A stretch of DNA of 13,782 nucleotides from Clostridia bacterium (GCA_003562655.1 PWUC01000083.1:1-13782), one strand, 5' to 3'. Counted from the stretch's first letter, positions 1 to 7,423 are shown. Notes: generated by a model from the sequence alone, not told the origin. A program made the numbers and translations.

Positions 1-17
1 GCATCGCCCCTGGCCAT
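1..17 (-). CDS. Possible start of the second half of a DUF255/YyaL-type gene (partial)
   Basis: On the minus strand an ATG at 17-15 begins MARGDA and runs off the window edge. It lies one codon after the TAA of the upstream DUF255 thioredoxin-domain gene and in the same reading frame. Full-length relatives (about 600-700 residues) continue at this point into a six-hairpin, glycosidase-like domain, so this is probably the rest of that protein, either as a separate gene or cut off by a nonsense change. The Shine-Dalgarno match in front of the ATG is weak (AAGAG touching the start). Only six residues are visible. Confidence 0.35.
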
Positions 18-20
18 CTC

Positions 21-413
21 TTACGCCCTGTCCCGGTATGTCCCGGTCACTCGCCTGAGCAGCGATGTCATCTGTTCGGGTGCTGTGTAAGTACCTCCCG
101 TGATGACCCGGCCCGCGGGTGTCAAAAAGACCGCCGTCGGCCATCCGCCCATGTTGTAGCGGGCATCGACGTCCGGCCGGCGATCACGGTCGACTCTTAC
201 GGGGATGTAGTCCTCATTGATGCGGGCGATGACATCGTCGTCCGAATAGGTGGTCTCGTCCATCACGTGACACCAGTGGCACCACACGGCAGATATCGAC
301 AAAAGGACCGGACGGTTCTTCTGCCGTGCCTCACTGAAGCTGACAGGGCCCCAGGATCTCCACTGGATTTCGCCGGCGCGGTTGGGCCTCGGGGAAAAGC
401 GGAAAGCACTCAC
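21..413 (-). CDS. DUF255 thioredoxin-domain protein (YyaL/SSP411 N-terminal domain only)
   Basis: This 130-residue protein matches the thioredoxin-like N-terminal domain of the DUF255 (YyaL/spermatogenesis-associated protein 20) family. Visible signatures are W-C-H-W-C-H-V-M with the two cysteines at residues 45 and 48, the VRVDRDRRPDVD segment, and GGWPTAVFLTPAG with GGTY near the end. The start is GTG, supported by an AAAGGAG Shine-Dalgarno sequence (complement of about 421-430) and by the fit of its N-terminus to the family. Relatives are usually much longer; this one ends in TAA right after the thioredoxin fold, at a YRDR segment where relatives continue. The family is thought to act as cytosolic redox or carbohydrate-related proteins, but its function is poorly defined. 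It is divergent from the M24 gene across 124 bp. Confidence 0.85.
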   Translation of the reverse strand: MSAFRFSPRPNRAGEIQWRSWGPVSFSEARQKNRPVLLSISAVWCHWCHVMDETTYSDDDVIARINEDYIPVRVDRDRRPDVDARYNMGGWPTAVFLTPAGRVITGGTYTAPEQMTSLLRRVTGTYRDRA

Positions 414-537
414 AAGAGTGTTTCTCCTTTCGTCATCTTATCCTGCCCCGCCGACAATCATCTTCATCCCTGGGGTAGGATTGGTGGTGCGGATGGAGAA
501 TGCATTACCAGGAGAACTTCGAGGAGGGGGACTGCTG

Positions 538-1728
538 ATGAAACTCAAGATTTCAGCCGAGGAGCTGGAGGGAAGGCAGAGCGAACTGCTGAGCAAGGTC
601 GCAGAGGGTGACATGGATGGATTCCTGACCTTTTCCACCCTGTCCATATTCTATCTCACAGGTTTTCACTTCATCCCGACGGAGCGTCCTGCATGCCTGG
701 TGATCCCGACGGAGGGACCGTCTTTTCTGTTCGTACCTCACCTGGAGATTGAGCACGCGGAGACGGCCGTTGTCCTCGACGATATCGTCACCTACCCCGA
801 GTATCCCGGTCTGACCCATCCCATGGAGGTCCTGGCCGGTGAACTCCGGGACAGAGACCTCGGGGAGGCTCACCTGATGGCGGAGAGTCCAGCCTACGGC
901 AGCCCCATGGGTTACGCCGGCCCCCGCCTGACCGAACTGCTGCCTGATCTCGAGCTCACCCTGGAGCCAAAGGTCATCGAGAAGATGCGCGTGATCAAGT
1001 CTTCTGCCGAGATCGAGCTGATCCGGGAAAGCGCCCGGTGGGGCAACCTGGCTCACACCCTGCTGCAGGAGTACTGTGCTCCGGGCCGGACTGAGAACGA
1101 GGTCTCCCTCAGGGCCAGTGGTGAGGCGACGGTGGTGATGATGAAGACCCTTGGTCCCGGATTTCAGCCGACGGGAGGGCGGGCAGGGGCAGGCGCGGGC
1201 TTCCGCGGCCAGATCGGGGCGAATTCTGCACTCCCCCACGCGGTGAACATAAATGCCGTGATGAAAGCCGGTGATAACCTGGTTACTGGAGCTGGAGCGG
1301 GCGTCGGCGGATACGGAAGCGAGCTCGAGCGGACCATGTTCGTGGGCGAGCCCTCGGCTGACCAGAGGCAGTACTTCGAGTACATGATGGAGATGATGCA
1401 GGTTGCCTTCGATACCATCCGCCCGGGCATTCCCTGTTCTGAAGTTGACCGGGCCGTACAGGAGGTATACCACAAATATGACATAATGGAGACGTGGAGA
1501 CACCACACCGGCCACGCCCTGGGACTTCTGGGCCACGAGGCGCCCTTTTTTGACATCGGCGACGAGACTATGATCGAGGAAGGCATGGTCTTCTCCGTGG
1601 AGCCGGGCATATACGTTCCCGGGCTGGGTGGATTCCGCCACTCCGACACCATCGTCGTCACCGCGGATGGCATGGATTTCATCACCTACTACCCGCGGGA
1701 GATCGAGGATCTCATCATAGGTAGCTGA
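538..1728 (+). CDS. M24 (Xaa-Pro peptidase/creatinase fold) family protein with altered metal site
   Basis: A 396-residue protein with an N-terminal creatinase-type domain (about 1-135) and a C-terminal pita-bread domain (about 150-385). The start is the ATG at 538, preceded by GAGGAGGGGG at about 521-530; an in-frame extension upstream to 382 has no family similarity and runs into the divergent gene. Family marks are GGYGSELERT (257-266), HHTGHALG (322-329), GHEAP (332-336) and VEPGIY (354-359). Aligned to E. coli aminopeptidase P and methionine aminopeptidase, the five metal ligands D, D, H, E, E read G251, E262, H326, E355, S369, so three are changed. It may be a divergent aminopeptidase, or a metal-independent hydrolase, as creatinase is in this fold. 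It is cytoplasmic, with no signal peptide. It leads into tldD, separated by a terminator-like hairpin. Confidence 0.85.
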   Translation: MKLKISAEELEGRQSELLSKVAEGDMDGFLTFSTLSIFYLTGFHFIPTERPACLVIPTEGPSFLFVPHLEIEHAETAVVLDDIVTYPEYPGLTHPMEVLAGELRDRDLGEAHLMAESPAYGSPMGYAGPRLTELLPDLELTLEPKVIEKMRVIKSSAEIELIRESARWGNLAHTLLQEYCAPGRTENEVSLRASGEATVVMMKTLGPGFQPTGGRAGAGAGFRGQIGANSALPHAVNINAVMKAGDNLVTGAGAGVGGYGSELERTMFVGEPSADQRQYFEYMMEMMQVAFDTIRPGIPCSEVDRAVQEVYHKYDIMETWRHHTGHALGLLGHEAPFFDIGDETMIEEGMVFSVEPGIYVPGLGGFRHSDTIVVTADGMDFITYYPREIEDLIIGS

Positions 1729-1740
1729 TACCGGGCGGGG

Positions 1741-1768
1741 GATGAGAGGCCTGCCTCTTCATCTTTTG
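1741..1768 (+). terminator. Intrinsic terminator or attenuator between the M24 gene and tldD
   Basis: GATGAGAGG pairs with CCTCTTCATC around a CCTG loop, giving nine base pairs with one bulged T, followed at once by TTTTG on the plus strand. It ends about 13 bases before the tldD Shine-Dalgarno sequence, which leaves no room for a separate full promoter downstream, so it may attenuate rather than end transcription. Confidence 0.6.
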
Positions 1769-1793
1769 TGCGATTTGTCGAGAGGAGGATCCC

Positions 1794-3221
1794 TTGAGAG
1801 AATTGCTCAGAGTAGCCATCGATGAGGCAGAGAAGCTGGGGGCCAGCTATGCGGATGTGCGCAGGGTTGAAAGATATAGTGAGCCGCTTTCTACCCGGAA
1901 CGGGCAGGTGCTCTCGCTGTCATCCTCGGAGGATGAGGGCTTTGGGGTCAGGGTTCTGGTCGGGGGGGCCTGGGGGTTTGCCAGCAGCAGCACCCTCGAC
2001 GAGGAGGAACTGCGCAGCACTGCCAGGAGGGCAGTCAGCATTGCCAGGGCCAGTGCCCGCGTGCAGCGACATCCCGTGCAGCTCTCGCCCCTGGAGGGGG
2101 TAGAGGACACCTACAGGACCCCCTTCCATGAGGATCCCTTCGAGGTGGACATGGAGGATAGGCTGTCCCTGCTGCTCGATCTGGATGAGGCGCTGCGGGA
2201 AGCGGAGGAGATTCGTGTCGCCACCACCTCCATGAATGCCCTGCGTGAGAGAAAGCTGTTCTTGAGCACCGAGGGTTCCTACATAGAGCAGGAGCTGATG
2301 GAGACGGGCATTTTCCTCACGGCGACTGCAGCCGGCCACGGCGACGTGCAGCGACGCTCCTTTGCCAGCCAGGTCAGGGGAGGCTATGAATACCTCGAGG
2401 ACCTGGATTTGTTCGACAGGGCAGAACAGATGTCCGGCGAGGCTGTGGATCTTCTCACCGCCGATGTCTGCCCCCCGATGGAGGCCGACCTGATTCTCGG
2501 CTCCTCGCAGCTGGCTCTGCAGATCCACGAATCCTGCGGCCATCCCATTGAACTGGACCGGGTGTATGGAACGGAGGCCAGCTTTGCCGGCACCAGCTTT
2601 CTGACCACTGACAAGCAGGGGCAGCTGCAGTATGGATCTTCCGAGGTGAACATCGTTGCCGATGCGACGGCGCCCCTGGGCCTGGGGACCTTCGGGTACG
2701 ATGACGAGGGGGTGGAGGCGCAGAGAACGGACATCGTCAGGGAGGGGCTCTTTGTCGACTACCTGACCTCGAGAGAGACCGCAGCCACCCTCGGCCAGAA
2801 GAGCAACGGCACCATGCTGGCCGAGGGCTGGAGCAACCTGCCCATGATCAGAATGACCAATGTGAACCTGGAGCCGGGCGACTGGACCCTCGATGAGATC
2901 ATTGACGATACCGGGTACGGCATCTACACGGACAGCAGCAAGAGCTGGAGCCTGGATGATAAGCGCCTGAACTTCCACTTCGGCACGGAGATCGCCTGGG
3001 AGATCGTCGATGGCGATGTGACCAGGATGCTGAAGAACCCCGCCTACACGGACATGACACCACATTTTTGGAACGCCTGCGATGCCATTGCCGGCGAGGA
3101 TGAATGGCACATATGGGGTACTCCGGGCTGCGCCAAGGGAGAGCCGGTCCAGATTGCCCATGTTGGCCACGGGGCAGCTCCGGCCCGTTTCAGGAACATC
3201 AAGGTAGGTGTGGGCAAATGA
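1794..3221 (+). CDS. tldD: TldD metallopeptidase, catalytic subunit of TldD/TldE
   Basis: A 475-residue protein of normal length for TldD (E. coli is 481). The zinc motif HEXXXH is present as HESCGH (H245, E246, H250), and the conserved G-x-P-G-C near the end (C446) fits the third ligand region. TldD forms a heterodimer with TldE/PmbA; the pair degrades or trims unfolded or small peptides in the cytoplasm, including maturation of microcin B17 and removal of the CcdA antitoxin in E. coli. The start is TTG, chosen because GAGGAGG (1782-1788) lies five bases upstream and the N-terminus fits the family. The stop overlaps the start of the tldE gene, so the two are co-translated. No RiPP precursor or modification gene is visible nearby, so a housekeeping peptide-clearance role is likelier here. 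Confidence 0.95.
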   Translation: MRELLRVAIDEAEKLGASYADVRRVERYSEPLSTRNGQVLSLSSSEDEGFGVRVLVGGAWGFASSSTLDEEELRSTARRAVSIARASARVQRHPVQLSPLEGVEDTYRTPFHEDPFEVDMEDRLSLLLDLDEALREAEEIRVATTSMNALRERKLFLSTEGSYIEQELMETGIFLTATAAGHGDVQRRSFASQVRGGYEYLEDLDLFDRAEQMSGEAVDLLTADVCPPMEADLILGSSQLALQIHESCGHPIELDRVYGTEASFAGTSFLTTDKQGQLQYGSSEVNIVADATAPLGLGTFGYDDEGVEAQRTDIVREGLFVDYLTSRETAATLGQKSNGTMLAEGWSNLPMIRMTNVNLEPGDWTLDEIIDDTGYGIYTDSSKSWSLDDKRLNFHFGTEIAWEIVDGDVTRMLKNPAYTDMTPHFWNACDAIAGEDEWHIWGTPGCAKGEPVQIAHVGHGAAPARFRNIKVGVGK

Positions 3222-4561
3222 TGGGGCCCAGAGAAAGTCTGCAGGTGTTGAAGAAGGCGCTTAGCCATGCGGATTCGGACCAGGCTGAGGCCCGTCTCAC
3301 GGCCGAAGATCTGGCCCTGACCCGGTTTGCCAATTCGACCATTCACCAGAACCTCGAACGCAAGAACACGGTGCTGCAGGTCAGGATCATCCAGGGCAAA
3401 AAGATCGGAACTGCTTCGACCAACAACCTGGATGAGGGCTCGATCCGCCGCGTCGTGGAGACGGCGACCGCCCTGGCGGACCTGCAGGAAGACAACGAGG
3501 ACTTCGTCTCTCTCCCAGAGCCTGAGCCTATTGGCGACACGGTCAACTTCTACGAGTCAACCGCCTCCTACAGTCCGGAGCAGAGGGCCCAGGATGTCGG
3601 TGTGATTGCCGCTGGCGCGGATGAGAGGGGCCTGTCAGCCTTTGGTGCCCACATCACCACCCGGGAAGAACTGGCGGTGATGAACTCCCTGGGAGTTGAG
3701 GTCTATGACCAGGGTACCTATGCCTATCTACGTACCGTGATCGAGGGCGAAAACGGCACGGGCTATGCAGACTACCTGGACCGGGACGTCTCGAACATTG
3801 ATGCCGGGGCAGTGGCCCGGGAGGCGACGGACAGAGCCCTGCGGGCCCAGAATCCTCAGCCATTGCCCACCGGGGAGTACGAGGTCATCTTTGAGCCCTA
3901 TGCGGTGGCCGACATCGTGCGCTTCCTGGGCATGCTCGGGTTCAGCGCCCTTTCCGTGCAGGAGGGGCGCAGCTTCATGGCCGACAGGTTCGGAGAGAAG
4001 ATCACCGGCGACAGGATCACCATCTGGGATGATGGTCTGGACGGCCGCACTCTGAACAGGGCATTTGACTACGAGGGGGTGCCCAAACAGCGGGTGGATC
4101 TGATCACCGGGGGAGTGGCCGATGGTGTTGTGTATGACTCGTACACGGCTCACAGGGAGGGCAGGACCTCCACGGGCCATGCCCATTTCCGTCGCGGCAG
4201 CGTGTTTGATATGCCGGCAAACATGGTGATGCTCCATGGCGACTCCAGTGTGCACGAGATGATTGAGAGGACCGGCCGGGGGCTGCTGGTGACCCGCTTT
4301 CACTACACCCACTGTCCCGAGCCCCGGAAGGTGGTCATGACCGGCACCACCCGGGACGGCATTTTCTATGTAGAGGATGGAGAGGTAAAGTACCCGGTCA
4401 GGAACATGCGGCTGACGGACAGCGTGCTGCGCATGTTTGAGCATGTTGAACTGGTGTCGCGGGAGACGAAGCTGCAGCGGGACTGGTGGAGCACGTTCAC
4501 TTCTGTTTTGCCGGCAATCTATACTACCAGCTGCATATGGACCGGCTCGACTGAGTTCTAA
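3218..4561 (+). CDS. pmbA: TldE/PmbA, non-catalytic partner of TldD
   Basis: A 447-residue TldE/PmbA-type protein (E. coli PmbA is 450). It shares the TldD fold but lacks the HEXXXH zinc motif, as expected for the partner subunit. Family segments include SLGVEVYDQGT, the LPTGEYEVIFEP segment before the C-terminal half, and STGHAHFRRGS. The tldD stop overlaps the ATG at 3218 (ATGATG), and a second in-frame ATG follows at 3221; either could be used, with AGGTAGG-like sequence (3202-3208) as Shine-Dalgarno. The longer in-frame reading upstream overlaps tldD and is not supported. With TldD it forms a cytoplasmic peptidase that encloses small peptides in an internal cavity. A strong inverted repeat follows the stop codon directly. 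Confidence 0.93.
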   Translation: MMGPRESLQVLKKALSHADSDQAEARLTAEDLALTRFANSTIHQNLERKNTVLQVRIIQGKKIGTASTNNLDEGSIRRVVETATALADLQEDNEDFVSLPEPEPIGDTVNFYESTASYSPEQRAQDVGVIAAGADERGLSAFGAHITTREELAVMNSLGVEVYDQGTYAYLRTVIEGENGTGYADYLDRDVSNIDAGAVAREATDRALRAQNPQPLPTGEYEVIFEPYAVADIVRFLGMLGFSALSVQEGRSFMADRFGEKITGDRITIWDDGLDGRTLNRAFDYEGVPKQRVDLITGGVADGVVYDSYTAHREGRTSTGHAHFRRGSVFDMPANMVMLHGDSSVHEMIERTGRGLLVTRFHYTHCPEPRKVVMTGTTRDGIFYVEDGEVKYPVRNMRLTDSVLRMFEHVELVSRETKLQRDWWSTFTSVLPAIYTTSCIWTGSTEF

Positions 4562-4569
4562 AGATTCCA

Positions 4570-4599
4570 CCCGTTGGGCCGGGTGTTCGGCCCAACGGG
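4570..4599. terminator. Bidirectional stem-loop between convergent pmbA and the thioredoxin gene
   Basis: A perfect 11-bp stem, CCCGTTGGGCC (4570-4580) with GGCCCAACGGG (4589-4599), encloses an 8-base loop. It fills the 39-bp gap between the pmbA stop and the stop of the convergent TlpA/ResA-like gene. There is no good T tract on the plus strand and only a short one (CTTT) on the minus strand. An 11-bp perfect stem here is very unlikely by chance, so a shared terminator or 3' end stabiliser is the best reading. Confidence 0.7.
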
Positions 4600-4600
4600 C

Positions 4601-5098
4601 TCACCTTTGACCCAGCCATTCATCCAGGATCTTCAGGGTAACCGGGCCCTCCATCCTGTTTATGATCTCGCCCCCGGTGTCCAGCAGAAAGCTCGCCGGT
4701 ATGTAGCGGGAGGCGAACCGTTCACCGGCCTTCCCCTCGGGGTCGGCCAGCACGACATAGGGGAGCCCTGCCTCGTCCAGAAACTCGTGTACTTCCCCCA
4801 GACTGCGCTCGCCCCGGGTGAGGTTGATGGCGACCAGGTTGACTCTGGCCCGGATCTCTTCGTGGTTTTCCCTGAGGTAGAGCAGTTCCTGTATGCAGCC
4901 CGGGCACCAGGTATTCCAGGTGACCACGAGAGTGGGGCGTCCGGACAGATCCTGCGCAGAAGGCATTGCGCCGTTCATCACGTCCAGTTCATTGAGGATC
5001 GCGAAGGGGTCGCCGCCCGCGGTGAGAGCCATGAGGCCGATGGCCAGGGCGGCCACCAGCACAAGGATCACCAGTGATACTGCAGTTTGCGCAGACAT
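4601..5098 (-). CDS. Membrane-anchored TlpA/ResA-like thiol-disulfide oxidoreductase
   Basis: A 165-residue protein with an N-terminal membrane anchor (about residues 5-27, rich in V, L, A, I), then a thioredoxin-like domain. The active site is W-C-P-G-C (C65, C68), and YIPASFLLD holds the expected cis-proline (P134). The start is the ATG at 5098, preceded by GAGGAGG that overlaps the ccdA stop; a longer in-frame reading to 5392 lies inside ccdA and is rejected. The 14-bp gap to ccdA and the membrane anchor indicate that CcdA passes electrons to this protein, which then reduces disulfides outside the membrane, as ResA/CcsX do for apocytochrome c or TlpA-like proteins for other substrates. No cytochrome c maturation genes are visible, so the substrate is unknown. 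Confidence 0.9.
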   Translation of the reverse strand: MSAQTAVSLVILVLVAALAIGLMALTAGGDPFAILNELDVMNGAMPSAQDLSGRPTLVVTWNTWCPGCIQELLYLRENHEEIRARVNLVAINLTRGERSLGEVHEFLDEAGLPYVVLADPEGKAGERFASRYIPASFLLDTGGEIINRMEGPVTLKILDEWLGQR

Positions 5099-5112
5099 TG
5101 CGCGCACCTCCT

Positions 5113-5784
5113 CTAGGACAGCCACGCTGAGAGTCTGGTAAACTGTCCCGTCATCATCAACAGCCCCAGGGCCACCAGTACGGCACCGGCCGCCCTGTTG
5201 AGATGCCGGCTCCAGCGTGACAGCGACTTCCTCCCATTCATGATTCTCTCCAGGAACAGGGCCGCGAGCAGAAAGGGCAGGGTCAGCCCCGCGGAATAGA
5301 ATGTGAGAAGGAGGATTCCCTGGGCCACCGATCCCTGGGTGCCGGCGATGATCAGTATTGAGGCCAGAACCGGGCCGACGCATGGCGTCCATGCCACCGA
5401 GAAGGCCATGCCCAGAAGAAAACTGCTGCCGGAGCGCGGCAGTGCGAGCCCTCCCTGGAAGGCAAAGGGCAGATAGATGAGCTCCAGCTTGATCAGGCCG
5501 AATGTGACCACCATGGCTCCCCCGATGACACCGATCTGCATCTGGTAGTTCACCAGGAATCTGCCCATGCCGCTTGCTGATAGACCCATCAGGACGAAGA
5601 CCAGGGAGAAACCCGCGGCGAAGTGAAGGGTCCTGTACAGGGCGTACCAGTTCAGCCCCTGTTGGGTGCTTTCATCGGCCCTGGCCCCGACGATGAAGGC
5701 GAGAAAGCCTGGTAAGACCGGCATGATGCAGGGTGAGAGAAACGACACCAATCCTGCAGTAAAGGCCCCCAGGGGCAGCAGCAT
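5113..5784 (-). CDS. ccdA: CcdA-type membrane electron transporter (DsbD central domain family)
   Basis: A 223-residue, very hydrophobic protein with about six membrane helices. The two redox cysteines typical of CcdA are present, in SFLSPC (C19, first helix) and AWTPC (C135, fourth helix), both in the usual proline-flanked contexts. It would move reducing equivalents from cytoplasmic thioredoxin across the membrane to the TlpA/ResA-like protein encoded immediately downstream. The ATG at 5784 follows AGGAGGAG at a good distance. A sigma70-like promoter about 45 bases upstream (5829-5857) would drive both genes. Length and topology are normal for CcdA; full DsbD would carry extra periplasmic domains, which are absent here. 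Confidence 0.93.
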   Translation of the reverse strand: MLLPLGAFTAGLVSFLSPCIMPVLPGFLAFIVGARADESTQQGLNWYALYRTLHFAAGFSLVFVLMGLSASGMGRFLVNYQMQIGVIGGAMVVTFGLIKLELIYLPFAFQGGLALPRSGSSFLLGMAFSVAWTPCVGPVLASILIIAGTQGSVAQGILLLTFYSAGLTLPFLLAALFLERIMNGRKSLSRWSRHLNRAAGAVLVALGLLMMTGQFTRLSAWLS

Positions 5785-5828
5785 TGAGGCTCTCCTCCTA
5801 TCCGGGAAAGGTGGTCATGTGGTTGATA

Positions 5829-5857
5829 AGTATACACAGCGCGGGGCCCCGAGACAA
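5829..5857 (-). promoter_or_regulatory. Sigma70-like promoter of the ccdA operon
   Basis: Read on the minus strand, TTGTCT (-35, complement of 5852-5857) is followed after exactly 17 bases by TATACT (-10, complement of 5829-5834). Both boxes are close to consensus. The predicted transcript start is near 5822, giving a leader of about 38 bases ahead of the ccdA ATG. Confidence 0.7.
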
Positions 5858-5868
5858 CCCTGAGGGTT
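5856..5868. promoter_or_regulatory. Palindrome overlapping the ccdA -35 box (possible operator)
   Basis: AACCCT-G-AGGGTT is a perfect 13-bp palindrome with a single central base. It shares its last two bases with the -35 box of the ccdA promoter. A second, GC-only palindrome (CGGGGCCCCG, 5841-5850) fills part of the promoter spacer. The position suits a repressor or a Class II activator; no regulator gene is adjacent to the operon apart from the PadR gene about 1.6 kb upstream. Confidence 0.4.
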
Positions 5869-6057
5869 CGCATATAGTGACCAGATGTGTAGGCAAAGAG
5901 GAGCTTTGGTGGTAAGGTGGTCCGGCGCATGATCGCCCTGGCGGGGCAGCGGCTTGCCAGAGCGGTGGCAGCGCATCCGTTCAGCAGGCGGGGCAGAAAG
6001 GTTGACGATTGCAGCCTCAGTTCAGGGGGATCCATGCGGGTGTCTTACGCCGGAATC

Positions 6058-7290
6058 TCACTGTGGATAAATATCACCGACCTGGACCATGTGCCACTGG
6101 CCCTCTATGCGAGCCAGGGTGCAGCCCAGTTCCCATCCCTCCTCCAGCAGGTCGAAGACCTGTTCTGGAACAGCGACGGGGATCAGGGAGCCACGGGAGC
6201 TCCAGGATTGCTCGAGCCACAGGGTGCCGGGCTCAGTCCGCACGATGGTGTACTGGTCGAAGTCGAGGAAATCGTCCTCGCACAGCTCATCGGTCTCGCC
6301 ACTGTAAAGACACTTATACAGCCGGTTGGTGGCCCTCTCGGCCCTGGGTATATTTTGCACGGCCCCGGCGCCCTTATCGACTCCCGCCTGTGCCAGCTCT
6401 TCCTCGATGTGGCCCCGTTCTCCCAGCCACTTTGAAAGCCTCTTCGTGACTGTTCCCGCTGCGCGCTTGAGGGTTTCACTCACCATGGGTTTTCGAATGA
6501 TGGAGTGACCGAGAAATCTGTCCAGCTCATAGATGATCATCTCTGGCCCGAAGAGCTGACAGAAGTCACGGCGCCGTTCTCCTTCGGTCGAGCAGTGTCT
6601 TTCGAAGAGGATCCTGTCCGTCGTGTCGAGCCCCTGGTAGGCACAGTCATTGAGGTGATTGCGCAATAGGGCGATGACCCTTTCATACTTGCTGACCGTT
6701 GCGGCCTTGAAACGGCTGCGCTGCTCTTCGATGAAGTCGTCGAGGACGTGGTCGATGTTGGGGTTGGCGATCAGCGGCATCTTGATGATCTCACCAGGCA
6801 TCTCCTCGCTTTCATCCTCTCCGTTGGAAGGCTCCCACAGCATCACTTCATGAAGCAGCTCGGTCTGGTCTTCGGGCACAAAGGTGATCCGCATTCCCCA
6901 GCCCGCGTACATGGTCAGCAGCTGTCCGAATTCCTCGAGGGACAGCTCATAGTCATCTATCTTTATGCTGGCTCTTCCATCGGGATCGCTGATGATGCAC
7001 CTGAGCACTTCTCCCCGGGGCGTCAGCGTGCCGGTGCTTCGGGAGTATTCCAGCTGGGGATGCCCGGGAGGTATCTCCACTGGAACCCAACCGGTGTCTT
7101 CCATGGATTCAAGGGCGAGGATGAGATTGTGTTGATCCAGGATCTCCTGGTTGGTCATGTCGTGGATCCTGGGGCCGATCCACAGCTGTATGGCAGTGAT
7201 GCCGGGTTCGTCATAGATGATTGTGGCCAATTCCCCATCGCGGGTGATCCTGACCTGGTCCAGGCTGGCGAGGTAGGGTCTTCTATGCAT
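6058..7290 (-). CDS. Unknown 410-residue protein with integrase-SAM-like helical core
   Basis: I cannot assign a function. The ATG at 7290 follows AAGGAG at a good distance, and coding quality is good throughout. Three parts can be seen. Residues 1-150 form a mixed alpha/beta region beginning with a tyrosine- and isoleucine-rich strand pattern (RITRDGELATIIYDEP). An acidic linker (about 157-166) follows. Residues 180-300 are helical and start FIEEQRSRFKAATVSKYERV, resembling the core-binding (SAM-like) domain of tyrosine recombinases, and end in KRAAGTVTKRLSKWLGERGHI. No catalytic R-H-R-Y domain follows. Residues 340-410 form a beta-rich end with two tryptophans. I recall uncharacterised archaeal and bacterial proteins with a similar core, but cannot confirm it here. 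No signal peptide or membrane helix is seen, so it is probably cytoplasmic. It lies 133 bp downstream of padR on the same strand. Confidence 0.8.
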   Translation of the reverse strand: MHRRPYLASLDQVRITRDGELATIIYDEPGITAIQLWIGPRIHDMTNQEILDQHNLILALESMEDTGWVPVEIPPGHPQLEYSRSTGTLTPRGEVLRCIISDPDGRASIKIDDYELSLEEFGQLLTMYAGWGMRITFVPEDQTELLHEVMLWEPSNGEDESEEMPGEIIKMPLIANPNIDHVLDDFIEEQRSRFKAATVSKYERVIALLRNHLNDCAYQGLDTTDRILFERHCSTEGERRRDFCQLFGPEMIIYELDRFLGHSIIRKPMVSETLKRAAGTVTKRLSKWLGERGHIEEELAQAGVDKGAGAVQNIPRAERATNRLYKCLYSGETDELCEDDFLDFDQYTIVRTEPGTLWLEQSWSSRGSLIPVAVPEQVFDLLEEGWELGCTLARIEGQWHMVQVGDIYPQ

Positions 7291-7365
7291 ATCGAGCTCC
7301 TTCTGGCTGTGCTAGATCAATCGCATAAACCTCTTCAGGTTCCTATTCGTCAGCGGAGTCCCTAA

Positions 7366-7381
7366 CCCTGTCTGCACAGGG
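7366..7381. terminator. Small stem-loop downstream of padR
   Basis: CCCTGT (7366-7371) pairs with ACAGGG (7376-7381) around a CTGC loop, 42 bases after the padR stop. There is no T tract on the minus strand, so it is at most a weak or Rho-assisted terminator. A second short stem (AACCT/AGGTT, 7328-7341) lies closer to the start of the unknown gene. Confidence 0.25.
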
Positions 7382-7423
7382 AAAAGGTTGAATTTGGAGT
7401 CAGCACCGATCCGTCTACACAGC

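Noticed and set aside
382..537. In-frame upstream extension of the M24 gene by 52 residues
   Set aside because: It overlaps the start of the divergent DUF255 gene, has no family similarity, and the ATG at 538 has a strong Shine-Dalgarno sequence.
553..1641. Long minus-strand open frame antisense to the M24 gene
   Set aside because: It is a shadow of the GC-rich plus-strand gene, with no family resemblance and His/Leu/Gly-rich composition typical of antisense frames.
1920..3170. Long minus-strand open frame antisense to tldD
   Set aside because: tldD is certain on the plus strand; the antisense frame has no recognisable motif or start signal.
3104..3217. In-frame upstream extension of the pmbA gene
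   Set aside because: It overlaps the end of tldD and matches nothing in TldE proteins; the ATGATG overlap is the natural start.
5099..5392. In-frame upstream extension of the TlpA/ResA-like gene
   Set aside because: It lies within ccdA on the same strand in another frame; the ATG at 5098 has GAGGAGG upstream and begins the expected membrane anchor.
5931..5970. Terminator for the unknown gene (CTGGC/GCCAG arms)
   Set aside because: The stem is only five base pairs with a long loop and no T tract on the minus strand.
5917..6435. Plus-strand open frame over the end of the unknown 410-residue gene
   Set aside because: It is mostly antisense to a well-started gene and has no plausible Shine-Dalgarno sequence or family match.
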